DNA of 64,000 bases, from contig JADKHF010000013.1 in the NCBI GenBank assembly GCA_016721865.1, forward strand, positions 1 to 64,000. The letters run 5' to 3'. Below the pieces are notes generated by a model. The model was given only the letters and a program-made list of their open reading frames with translations, had not been told where the DNA came from and ran no database searches. A program made the translations under genes and the position numbers. This DNA comes from Nitrosomonas sp. GTDB lineage: Bacteria; Pseudomonadota; Gammaproteobacteria; Burkholderiales; Nitrosomonadaceae. Position 1 is the stretch's first letter, and the number at the start of each line of letters is the position of its first letter. Shown here piece by piece: positions 48,959 to 57,791 of this stretch.

Positions 48959-50116
48959 TCACTCACCCGGTTGTAGCGTAACAGGCACTTCCATTTTTTC
49001 ACCTTTCCGCAACACGGTGATCTTGATGGTATCGCCAACTTTATAGCCATCAACTCGAGCAAGTAGCTTATCGACGGAATCAATGGGTTTATCCTCGACG
49101 GCTACGATAATATCGTTTGCGATGATATTGCCTTCCGGTGTAAGCGTCGCGCCTCGAAGTCCGGCAGTATCTGCCGCTGATCCGGGGCTGATATTCAAGA
49201 TGACGACACCGGTTACTTTCAGATGCTGAGTCAGGCGGTTATTGAGTTTGCTGTCGACAGTAATGCCCATCGCCGGACGAATATATTTGCCTCGGCTGAT
49301 GATTTGCGGCACCACGCGATTGACCGTATCGACCGGCACAGAAAATCCAATCCCGGCACTGGCGCCACTGGGGCTGTAAATCGCGGTATTGATGCCGATC
49401 AGGCGCCCCGCGGAATCCAGTAACGGACCGCCGGAATTACCTGGGTTGATGGCGGCATCGGTTTGGATCAGATTGTCGATGGTACGTCCGTCACCGCCCG
49501 GGAGTGAACGATCCAGCGCGGAGACAATGCCGGTCGTTAACGTCCAGTCCAGACCAAAAGGATTGCCGATCGCGAATACTTTTTGACCGACCTTGAGATC
49601 GTGGCTGGTACCCAGAGGGACCGGGGTAGGTCGCTGGAAACCAATGCCAATTCTCAGCACGGCAATGTCATGCGCCGGGCTGGCGCCCACCAGGGAAGCC
49701 TTGTAATCGCGCCCGTCAGCCAAGCGCACGGTAGCTTCACTGGCGCCTTTGATGACATGGAGGTTGGTAATGATATGGCCGTTATCGTCCCAGATAAAAC
49801 CTGAACCGGTGCCGCTGGGAACAGAAAAAATATTGCGTGTCCAGGCATCCATCACGCGCTGGCGCGTGGTAATAAACACAACGGAATCACGCGAGTTCTC
49901 AAATAATTCAATCGTGCTTTTTTCGTCTTCGGCCAGATTGCCACGCGCCTGAACGACTCGTGGCTCGGCATTTTCCTGCTTATCCTTGCTGGTAAAATAA
50001 CCCGGGTGGAGAATATCCGGGAAGTAATGGTAAAGGAAGCTGTGAGAAAACAGCACCAGCAATATGGCTGCCAGTGAAATCCAGATTAAACGGGATAGAA
50101 ATCCGTTATTGGGCAT
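48959..50116 (-). CDS. DegQ/DegS-type serine protease (HtrA family)
   Basis: Periplasmic, membrane-anchored trypsin-like protease for envelope quality control. One N-terminal anchor (LIWISLAAILLVLFSHS), then the protease domain with His in ITNLHVIKG, Asp in PAHDIAVLRI and Ser in NPGNSGGPLLDS, and a single C-terminal PDZ domain (VTGVVILNISPGSAADTAGL). One PDZ and a retained anchor resemble DegS-like or AlgW-like members. AAAGGAG precedes the ATG. First minus-strand neighbour upstream is trxC, 34 bases away, so both may be one transcript. Confidence 0.88.
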   Translation of the reverse strand: MPNNGFLSRLIWISLAAILLVLFSHSFLYHYFPDILHPGYFTSKDKQENAEPRVVQARGNLAEDEKSTIELFENSRDSVVFITTRQRVMDAWTRNIFSVPSGTGSGFIWDDNGHIITNLHVIKGASEATVRLADGRDYKASLVGASPAHDIAVLRIGIGFQRPTPVPLGTSHDLKVGQKVFAIGNPFGLDWTLTTGIVSALDRSLPGGDGRTIDNLIQTDAAINPGNSGGPLLDSAGRLIGINTAIYSPSGASAGIGFSVPVDTVNRVVPQIISRGKYIRPAMGITVDSKLNNRLTQHLKVTGVVILNISPGSAADTAGLRGATLTPEGNIIANDIIVAVEDKPIDSVDKLLARVDGYKVGDTIKITVLRKGEKMEVPVTLQPGE

Positions 50117-50149
50117 AGGTGTTTGCTCCTTTGTTTCTTATATGGATTG

Positions 50150-50581
50150 TTATTGATTGTGTGTTTGTGCCCATCGCACCAGATCCTGCTCGCTCATGGC
50201 GCCCGCTTGTCTGGCTATTTCCCGGCCACCTTTAAACAGCGCCAAAGTCGGAATGCTGCGAATATTGTAACGGGCGGCCAATCCCTGTTCTTCTTCAGTA
50301 TTTACTTTGACCAATCGCATTCCGGGTTCAAGAACAGCGGCTGCCTTGGCAAAAGCCGGGGCCATCATGCGGCACGGACCGCACCATGGCGCCCAGAAAT
50401 CAACCAGTACCGGAATATCATTGTTAGCAATATGCCGGTTGAAATGACTCTCCGTCAGCTCAACTGGCTGGGCGGCGAATAATGCCTGATGGCAAGACCC
50501 GCAGTTGGGCGATGCGCTGAGGCGATCGGCTGGTACGCGATTGGTGGCATGACAGTGCGGACACACGATATGCAGGGACAT
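50150..50581 (-). CDS. trxC: Thioredoxin 2
   Basis: Thioredoxin with a zinc finger. Four N-terminal cysteines (CPHCH and CGSCH) bind zinc, and the redox site is WCGPC in VDFWAPWCGPCRMMAP. The cis-Pro is in RSIPTLALFKGG. Length 143, as in E. coli TrxC. Lies between cbpM and the degQ-like gene on the same strand. Confidence 0.92.
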   Translation of the reverse strand: MSLHIVCPHCHATNRVPADRLSASPNCGSCHQALFAAQPVELTESHFNRHIANNDIPVLVDFWAPWCGPCRMMAPAFAKAAAVLEPGMRLVKVNTEEEQGLAARYNIRSIPTLALFKGGREIARQAGAMSEQDLVRWAQTHNQ

Positions 50582-50624
50582 GAGCGGTTTTCCTGTTTAA
50601 TTCGTTTGATTGACAGAGGCTTTG

Positions 50625-50942
50625 TTAATCTTCATTCAATTCGGACGTTTCGAGGCGGGCGCGCAGCACTTCAATTTCTTCGATCAGATCGGCGACCAAA
50701 CCGGCTAATTCCGGGTTGCCTTCAAAATCCCGCTCAACTGCTATGATTCTCTTGACCCGCATAAAACTGCGGCTATCAAATATCCATGAGGCAGGATCGT
50801 TAGTGATTAAATCCTGATCCAACAACAAGCCCCATTGAACGCGTTCAATAATCCACTCACGATTGATCTGGCAACTTCTCGCCAGTTCATCCAGATTGAG
50901 CATGGCATCCTCAAGTAAAATGGCATCGATTTCATGCAACAT
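50625..50942 (-). CDS. cbpM: Chaperone modulator CbpM
   Basis: MerR-like helical protein that inhibits the CbpA co-chaperone. LDELARSCQINREWIIERVQ is the winged-helix part, and the C-terminal helix LVADLIEEIEVLRARLETSE the dimer coil. It starts three bases after the cbpA stop, with GGAGTC before the ATG, so the two are co-translated. Confidence 0.85.
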   Translation of the reverse strand: MLHEIDAILLEDAMLNLDELARSCQINREWIIERVQWGLLLDQDLITNDPASWIFDSRSFMRVKRIIAVERDFEGNPELAGLVADLIEEIEVLRARLETSELNED

Positions 50943-50945
50943 GAT

Positions 50946-51893
50946 TTAGACTCCGAGATTCTGGCGTGGATTAAAAGCGAGTTCCTGTGCCATGGTTTGA
51001 TAAAACTCGCGTTCCTTGGGTGTAGTGGCGGGTGGGAGCACAACTTCCAGCACCAGATACAGGTCGCCGGGTATGGCAGCCGGGATGCCGCGCCCTTTCA
51101 AGCGTAGTTTGCGGCCTGATTGGGAGTTTTCCGGCACGCGCACTTCAATCAGACCATCCGGCACCGGTATTTTAACCGTTGCGCCCAGCGCAGCTTCCCA
51201 CGGTGCGACCGGTAACGTGGCGTAGATGTCTTTGTTTTCAATCCGGTAACGGCTGTGCGGTTTGAAATGAACTTCCAGGAACAAGTCTCCGGCAGCTTCC
51301 CCAGCATGGCCCGGACCACCCTGTCCGGCAAGCCGGATCACTTGCCCGGCATGTACCCCCTTGGGAATACGCACATTTAGCGTATGTTCGGCGAGTACGG
51401 TGTGTCCCTGACTGTCGAGCTTGGGCATGCGCAGTGTCAGGCTGCGTGTGGTACCGTGATAGGTATCTTCCAGATCGAGCATGATTTTGGCGTGATGGTC
51501 TTCGCCGCGCATCCGATGGTGACCTTGCCGGGCACCAGCACCCATTTGCTTGCCGAATAATTCCGCAAAGAACTCACTGAAATCAGCAGTCTGAGCACCG
51601 TTAAATCCCTGTCCACGGAATTCAAAACCGGCATCCCAGCCGGGCGGCGGTTGAAAATCACTGCCTGGCTGAAATCCGCGCCCTTGCCCCAATTGATCAT
51701 ACGCCGCACGCTTTTCCGGATCAGAAAGTACCGCGTTGGCTTCATTGACTTCTTTCATTTTTTTCTCGGCATCCGTTTCCTTGGAAACATCCGGGTGATA
51801 CTTGCGCGCCAGGCGGCGGAATGCTTTCTTGATTTCCTCCGCAGTTGCATCGCGGGAAACGCCAAGTGTCTGGTAGTAATCTTTGAATTCCAA
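50946..51893 (-). CDS. cbpA: Curved DNA-binding protein CbpA, DnaJ-type co-chaperone
   Basis: Works with DnaK and binds curved DNA. The N-terminal J domain has the essential HPD in RKYHPDVSKETDAEKK. A Gly/Phe-rich linker (residues ~70-115) and two C-terminal substrate-binding domains (RIPKGVHAGQVIRLAGQGGPG, VRVPENSQSGRKLRLKGRG) follow. No zinc finger, as expected for class II. Length 315. First gene of a cbpA-cbpM-trxC-degQ group. Confidence 0.92.
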   Translation of the reverse strand: MEFKDYYQTLGVSRDATAEEIKKAFRRLARKYHPDVSKETDAEKKMKEVNEANAVLSDPEKRAAYDQLGQGRGFQPGSDFQPPPGWDAGFEFRGQGFNGAQTADFSEFFAELFGKQMGAGARQGHHRMRGEDHHAKIMLDLEDTYHGTTRSLTLRMPKLDSQGHTVLAEHTLNVRIPKGVHAGQVIRLAGQGGPGHAGEAAGDLFLEVHFKPHSRYRIENKDIYATLPVAPWEAALGATVKIPVPDGLIEVRVPENSQSGRKLRLKGRGIPAAIPGDLYLVLEVVLPPATTPKEREFYQTMAQELAFNPRQNLGV

Positions 51894-51969
51894 ATCAGTT
51901 CTCCCTGTTGATCACGCAGTCACGCCATGAACATTATTGCCGCTTTAACCCAAATAGTGAAGTTTCATT

Positions 51970-52115
51970 TAACAGACCGTTGAAAAACTATCTGCGTTGC
52001 CGCTGCGGTGTTAAAAACAGACTCAAAATGCTCATTTATTAAGCATAAACTGCGCTTTTTCGCCTGTTTTTGCCTTGCATCGGCTGCCTCGAAAACGTTT
52101 TTCAACGGCCTGTTA
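51970..52115. mobile_element. 146-bp MITE with imperfect 19-bp inverted repeats
   Basis: TAACAGACCGTTGAAAAAC (51970-51988) and GTTTTTCAACGGCCTGTTA (52097-52115) match as inverted repeats at 18 of 19 positions. The outer TA could be a target duplication. The inside has no open frame of note. It lies in the 318-base gap between cbpA and the PhoX-like gene. Confidence 0.65.
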
Positions 52116-52212
52116 CGCACATAAACCTGTTGCAGTTTCCAGGTTAAATGGCCTCCGCTGAACGGATTATCAAGTGCAGGATAGTGTAATACAAAGGTGT
52201 TTTCAGGGGTGA

Positions 52213-53385
52213 TCAGAATGGTCCCATGATTTCATAAGTAATGCCGTCCTCATTAAGTCCGGTATTGCCGCGCTGCGAACTGAAATACAGGCGCGAACCG
52301 TCGGGGTTAAATGCGGGCCCAGTTATTTCTGAGCGATCCTGGCCGGTGACTTGTAACAACGGCAGAACCTTGCCTGCGGTCAGGACAACAATCTGCATAT
52401 CACCGCCATCCTCAGCCACCAGCAACTCTCCTGCGGCATTGGTGATGATATTGTCAACACCGGTTAGCACAGGCCGTGAATATAAGGCAGCGTTGTAAAC
52501 GATACTGAGGCTATTCTGATGCACAGTATATGCCCACACGCGGTTGTCGCCCTTGGTGGTGAAGTAAACAATACCCTGGTGATACCATATGCCTTCTCCC
52601 CCATCAAACCGGGTACTGTTGGCGACCTGTTTGCGCGTCGGCGTTGTGGTTGCCAGCGGATCGGGCAGCCTATGCCAACGAACTGTTCCAATACGACCCT
52701 CGACGACTTCGGCTACTTCCAGAAAACCATCATCCAGATCGGGATTCCCTGCAGCATCGAATGCGCGTGGGGTATAACGATACAAACAACCATCCGGTTC
52801 ATCTTCCGTCAGATAAAGTTGTTTATTGCTGGTGTCCACTGCAACAGCTTCGTGCTTGAACAAACCCAAAGCGCTTCTGACTTGCGCAGCTTTTTTTCCA
52901 AACGGATCGCATTCCCACACTTGGCCTTTTTCAATTTCTTCGCAAGATAACCATGTTTGCCAAGGCGTATGTCCGCCGGCACAGTTCCGGCTGGTATGAT
53001 TCAGAATGGGGTATGCATCCACTGTTTTCCCCTGACGATCGAAGCGTAGTGCTCCTGCGCCACCGGCTTTATCTTTTAATTCACTGTTGGAAACATAAAT
53101 CCAGCCGCCATCAGCAGTAGCAAAAACAGCGCCACCATCCGGCGCAGCATGCCAGTTATAACCAAACAGTGTTTGTCCCGAACGCGCCACGATACGGGAA
53201 TTGAAACCTGCAGGCAGACGCACGCCGTTCTGATCGGGCGGCAGCAGCTCTCCGTTTGTTGCCAAAGATATTGACAAGGAAGCCGCCTTGAACGGAGACG
53301 GCAACAAAGCACTACCAAAGAAAACACCTAAGCCCATGAAACCGTATTGCAATAATTTTCGCCGACGCGGGTTAAATGTATTCAT
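52213..53385 (-). CDS. PhoX-like DUF839 protein, Tat-exported
   Basis: About 390 residues. The signal FNPRRRKLLQYGFMGLG has the twin-arginine pattern of folded export. The mature part is a beta-propeller of the DUF839/PhoX type: RNCAGGHTPWQTWLSCEE, FKHEAVAVD, YLTEDEPDGCLYRY and VDNIITNAAGELLVAEDGGD supply typical Ca/Fe-binding and substrate residues. It might be a phosphatase, but this subfamily is largely untested. ATG 53385 is chosen because the Tat motif begins four residues later; the frame is open to 53412. A Tat substrate normally implies a bound cofactor. Confidence 0.82.
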   Translation of the reverse strand: MNTFNPRRRKLLQYGFMGLGVFFGSALLPSPFKAASLSISLATNGELLPPDQNGVRLPAGFNSRIVARSGQTLFGYNWHAAPDGGAVFATADGGWIYVSNSELKDKAGGAGALRFDRQGKTVDAYPILNHTSRNCAGGHTPWQTWLSCEEIEKGQVWECDPFGKKAAQVRSALGLFKHEAVAVDTSNKQLYLTEDEPDGCLYRYTPRAFDAAGNPDLDDGFLEVAEVVEGRIGTVRWHRLPDPLATTTPTRKQVANSTRFDGGEGIWYHQGIVYFTTKGDNRVWAYTVHQNSLSIVYNAALYSRPVLTGVDNIITNAAGELLVAEDGGDMQIVVLTAGKVLPLLQVTGQDRSEITGPAFNPDGSRLYFSSQRGNTGLNEDGITYEIMGPF

Positions 53386-53567
53386 GCTGAAAACCTCATG
53401 TGGTAAATCCAAGCGATGGATGCATGGGAGATAGTTTACAATGCTGCGTTGTCAAGGAATCTATAGTGCTTTTTGCCAAAAGATCATTCACTATGTTCGG
53501 AAGGACAAATGTGCATTATTCAGAGCTTTGGCAACTGCCTATTAAATATAATATAGAAGCGTATGCA

Positions 53568-53963
53568 ATGATTCAAATACTAAAACCAATGATATCTCTG
53601 CTGATGTTCCTAACCGTGCTGTTTTTTATCAGCACGATTCTAACGATTACGACCAGTTTTCCAATTTGGCTCAGCACGGTTCTCTCGCTTGCCTGCGCAT
53701 CGCTGGCGGCCTGGTTTACCTGGAAATTGGTGTCTGGCGAAAAAGCGAACACCATTGCCGCCATTATTGGCGGCGCATTAATTCTTGGCGGGTTATTTTT
53801 TATCATCGGTTTTTTAGTGCCTATGGTCATTTCGAAAGACACCAGCCAGGGACCGATGATCGGGATCTTTATCGCAGCGCCACTTGGGCTGATTGTGGGG
53901 GCGATTGGTGGATATCTCTACGCTTCAAAGACAGAGAATGCGGGCGCTGCAGGTAAATTGTAG
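53568..53963 (+). CDS. Small four-span membrane protein, unknown
   Basis: A protein of 131 residues with four predicted spans (ISLLMFLTVLFFISTIL, WLSTVLSLACASLAAWFTW, IAAIIGGALILGGLFFIIGFL, IGIFIAAPLGLIVGAIGGYL). I choose ATG 53568 since upstream residues look non-native. No family recognised; the next 215 bases hold no supported gene. Confidence 0.6.
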   Translation: MIQILKPMISLLMFLTVLFFISTILTITTSFPIWLSTVLSLACASLAAWFTWKLVSGEKANTIAAIIGGALILGGLFFIIGFLVPMVISKDTSQGPMIGIFIAAPLGLIVGAIGGYLYASKTENAGAAGKL

Positions 53964-54180
53964 CTGTGAATCGATGGTTTCTGGCCTTAATCCAGAATCC
54001 CCCCTGATGTAGTGGACCTGCTAATTGCCTACAAAAATGCGAAGTGACTGAAGGCAAAGTTTTTGTTTGCGATCCAGAATATCCGAATATACCAGCGAAA
54101 GAGTGAACGGTAGCGATGCACAAGGATGCTGGTAGTTCAAAAGTTCGGGCGCTAACGCCTATAACCTCCTTTACCTACTT

Positions 54181-54504
54181 TTATTTGCACTTGATGAATA
54201 GATTGCGGGTGATTGTCGACCCCGAATATGTAAAATATCCGACCGAAGCTGATTGTGTGTTTGCACCAAATTCACGGATTGCTTGGGCGAATGGAACAAC
54301 ATCACCTTGTTGATTCAGTAGGTCGTACCCGCGTGTGCCACAGATTTCACCCGCTTTCTCAAGGCAGTTGCTATAGTTCATTCCAGAGCCGCTACAGTTG
54401 ATGTTATACCCTTTGGTTCCGTCAGCCAGAAACACTTCTCTGGACGTGGCGCAACCTTGAAGGGTAGTGACAAAGACGATAAGAATAAAAAGTGCGCGAA
54501 ACAT
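54181..54504 (-). CDS. Small lipoprotein, unknown
   Basis: A 107-residue lipoprotein. MFRALFILIVFVTTLQGCAT is a lipoprotein signal with lipobox LQGC, and AGAAGGA precedes ATG 54504, so the longer frame to 54687 is not used. The mature part has paired Cys (INCSGSGMNYSNCLEKAGEIC), a short pattern seen in small enterobacterial-type envelope lipoproteins. Confidence 0.7.
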   Translation of the reverse strand: MFRALFILIVFVTTLQGCATSREVFLADGTKGYNINCSGSGMNYSNCLEKAGEICGTRGYDLLNQQGDVVPFAQAIREFGANTQSASVGYFTYSGSTITRNLFIKCK

Positions 54505-54705
54505 GTTGGTTCCTTCTAACTTGACTTTGACAAGAATACTGTCATGTGGGAGTGGAGCTGTGCTTTCGTTGTATTTTATACTACATTGCAATAGCGTAGT
54601 TAAGTTCGAATGCTGTGAGAAATTTGTGATATTCCAAAATAGACTCATCTGGCAAGCGCACACTTGGTATTCAAGACAGATTGCCATTATTTATTCTGGG
54701 AAGAA

Positions 54706-56309
54706 TCAACTTACAAAAAAATTGCGCATCATACCCATGTCTTCATGCTCCAGATTATGACAATGATAGAGGAATAAACCGGTATAGTCGTTAAATGGCT
54801 TGATAATCTCAATTTCTTCGCCAGGCATCACCAGGACAGTGTCTTTCCAGCCGTTGTTGATGAATCCATCTTTGACAGTAGCGTATGCGCTATCTTGATT
54901 GGTTTGTGTTCGCGATAGAATTTGAAACTGCTGTCCATGCAAGTGAATGGGATGTGGCATTGCCATCATCATGCCCATGCCGCCCCGGCCACGGCGCATT
55001 CCTCCACCCATTCCCCGGTTGTCGTGGAATATCTTGATTCTCTGAACGCTATTGACTGGGATCTTTTCAAATTCTGTATGGCCCTGCATGTCAAATGTTC
55101 TGCCGTTTAATTGAAAGGACATATGCCGCATGCCAATGGCAATAGGAACAGTTTTGTCGGGACTGGAGATATCCTGAGAGGTCAAACGGCGCATGGGAAT
55201 CAGTTCTGTTGGCAACCTGGGTGAATCGCTGATTTGTTCGGTAATATGGAACTTGACAATAGAAATAACTTCATTCTGCGCGGATGCACCTTCCATCATG
55301 CCCATTCCATGGCGCATTCCGCCACCCATGCCACCCCCCATATGCACTGCAGATCCCTGATAGGTCAAACTTTGCAATGTAAGATCAGAACCAACCTTGC
55401 GGCCACTGAAATCAATCCACAGTTCTACCCGTTCAGCGGGCGCAAGCATGATGTAAGGTAAAGTCTCAGGCTTCTCCAGTAACCCCCCATCGGTGCCAAT
55501 CGCAGTCATCGGTGTGCCGTCTTCCCAGCCCAGCTTGTAGATTCTGGAATTCGATCCATTCAGTATGCGTAAGCGATAGGCTCTGGTTTTTACCGGGATA
55601 GCACTATTTTCCTGACCATTCACCAGAATCGTGTCGCCCAGAAACCCCCTCATTCGTTGGTGCATGTTAAGGACATAACGTAGTTGATTGCCATTCGTGA
55701 AGCTGCGATCTTGAATGACAAGCGGGATATCATACTCACCGTTAGGTAAATCTAACTTCCGTTCAGCTTCATCGGATATGGTGATGAGGCCTGCCAAGCC
55801 TTGATATACCTGAGTGGCGGTTAATTCATGCGTGTGCGAATGATACCAGTTAGTGCCAGCAGGGTTCTTCACCTCAAATTCATAGACATACTGTTCGCCC
55901 CGATATATCGCATACATAGGGTGACCATCCATCACCTGCGGTACATGCATGCCGTGCCAGTGGGTAACACACGGTTCCGGCAACTGGTTATAAAAATATA
56001 TCCGAACTTTCTGGCCTTGCTCGAAATTGAGAACCGGTCCTAAATAACCTGGCAATTCTTTAAGCGCAGTTTGGGGTCCTTTCAGTAGTTTTCCATGGTA
56101 CTTGAAAACGTGGGTATGCGCGCCGGGCAGGATAGGGATATCAGCGGTTTGAGCCGTCAATGCAATTTCAACATCGGCTTTGAAAGAATCGCTGGGAGTC
56201 TTATTAAGTCTTTGGCTTTCTGCCAGTGCAAAACCGGGCAATGTTGCGGCGATTGTGCCTAATGTCGCATATCGCAGGAATTGACGTCTTTATAATCAAT
56301 GTGTGCCAT
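54706..56309 (-). CDS. Met-rich multicopper oxidase (CueO-like), one frameshift in the leader
   Basis: Three-cupredoxin copper oxidase, likely periplasmic. The four copper-binding patterns are HWHGMHV, YHSHTH, HPIHLHGQ and YHCHNLEHEDMGM, complete for types 1, 2 and 3 copper. Two Met/Gly-rich loops (HMGGGMGGGMRHGMGMM near 55320 and GMGGGMRRGRGGMGMMMAM near 54990) resemble the copper-binding insert of CueO. The Tat leader is in another frame: RRQFLRYATLGTIAATL read from ATG 56309 after one A is added near 56290. Activity would be cuprous-ion or metal oxidation linked to copper tolerance; ammonia oxidisers also carry such enzymes near nitrite reductase, but nirK is not here. Confidence 0.88.
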
Positions 56310-56525
56310 AATTAATCGCTCGTATGATAAGGATAGGTCTTGTAGTTGGATAGAATGTCTCTCAATATCGGTTTTCTTATAACTGTAAGAATAACGGCTG
56401 GTTGCAAGACTGCTATTCCAATACAGCCCGGAATTTAGTGTACCAGCTCAAACGTAATTAGCAAGCCATTCCAGCAAGGGATTGAATTCTATTTTGGGGA
56501 TGGACTGTACCATATAAATGTAAGG

Positions 56526-57615
56526 CTAACGCTCGACTATCATCCACTCCTGATTTCCTTGAACTGCGTTCTGCAACACTAAATTTCGTTCCTTCATCGG
56601 AAGCCTGCTAATTTTTGTGACGGCATCAAAGAACCTTTCCATATCCTTGTCATGTTGTAGAAGAATTGCCTGAAATGCGGGTAATAACTGGGTATAAATC
56701 GAAACAGTTGCCAGTAATGCGTTATTTAATGGCTGCGCAAACCATTGATCATAACTGCTGAATTCAGCTTTGTCGGCCTTCAGGCGTAAGAATTCTTTGT
56801 GGAGCCCCTCAAAAATATGTGCTTTCTGGGTACGTTTCTCAGTGTCGCTGATATCCGAATGAAACAGTTCTTGTAAACGTTTGCGATGTCTTAGCACCAG
56901 ATTGGTAAAAACGACTTCTTTTTCTTGTCTCGCACTTAATGCAGCTTGCTGAAAAGTTGTACCACTGCTTTCAAACCAGCGCCGGACACCTTCATGTTCA
57001 ACTGCGCTAGCAAAAGACTCATTGAAAACACTGTCACCAGGCACATAAACCACCTGATGAGCGAGTTCATGAAATATCAGGCGGGCAAGATTCATTTCAG
57101 AATAACCGACAAAGGTATTCAATACCGGATCGCTAAACCAGCCTAAAGTGGAATAAGCGCGGATTCCGCCGACATAAACATCATAACCTTCATGTCTGAG
57201 TTCTTCCGCATAGCGTTCTGCTTTAGCTTGCGAAAAAAAACCACGATAATTGACACAACCCACCTGAACGAAACACCATTCCTTGAGTCCCACGGAAAGT
57301 TCGGTGAAGCAAAACATTCCAAACTACGTAGGGGCGTTCTAAATCCGCATAACTGGTATAGCTCAGGTTATCCGGCAATTTCAACTCACGGCTGGCAAAT
57401 TCACGCAACTGAACAATTTTACTCAGTGAGTGCTTTAATTTTGGATCTGTATCGGGGTGAGAAATAATCCTGCTAATAGGTTGCGAACGGTGTAGAACAT
57501 TTAAATGCCCATCAACGGCTTGAGCATAGTAGGGAAGGTTGGTACAGGCGCTGAGCCAGATAACCTGACTCGCAATCATAGCAAGTACTACGGTATATGA
57601 AATGCGCAAAGCCAT
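56526..57615 (-). CDS. Zinc aminopeptidase-like lipoprotein, one frameshift
   Basis: Member of a gammaproteo- and betaproteobacterial family of putative aminopeptidases (PF10023-like). A lipoprotein signal (VIWLSAC) precedes a segment ending DLERPYVVWNVLLHR; near 57305 the frame shifts and continues with ELSVGLKEWCFVQVGCVNYRG. The zinc motif HELAHQ in LARLIFHELAHQVVY with NESFASAVEHEG gives a gluzincin-type site. Repaired length about 360. Function has not been shown biochemically as far as I know. It lies between the multicopper oxidase and the di-heme cytochrome on the same strand. Confidence 0.8.
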
Positions 57616-57791
57616 GCTAGCTCCTGATGAAATAGAAAAACCAAGATATGGAATAAAACATCAGATCCTGTTTTTTCTGATTAATTCCATAGTTGCTTCT
57701 GTACTCGGTGGATTCAAGAAGCAACTGCGGCAGTTAATGTTTAGTAGCATTGTCGGTGCGAAAGCTGATTAATCATTTTTCTCTATGCTGC

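Noticed and set aside
53964..54180. Possible gene fragment CEVTEGKVFVCDPEYP
   Set aside because: Only about 22 codons are open with no start and no recognisable family; too little to annotate.
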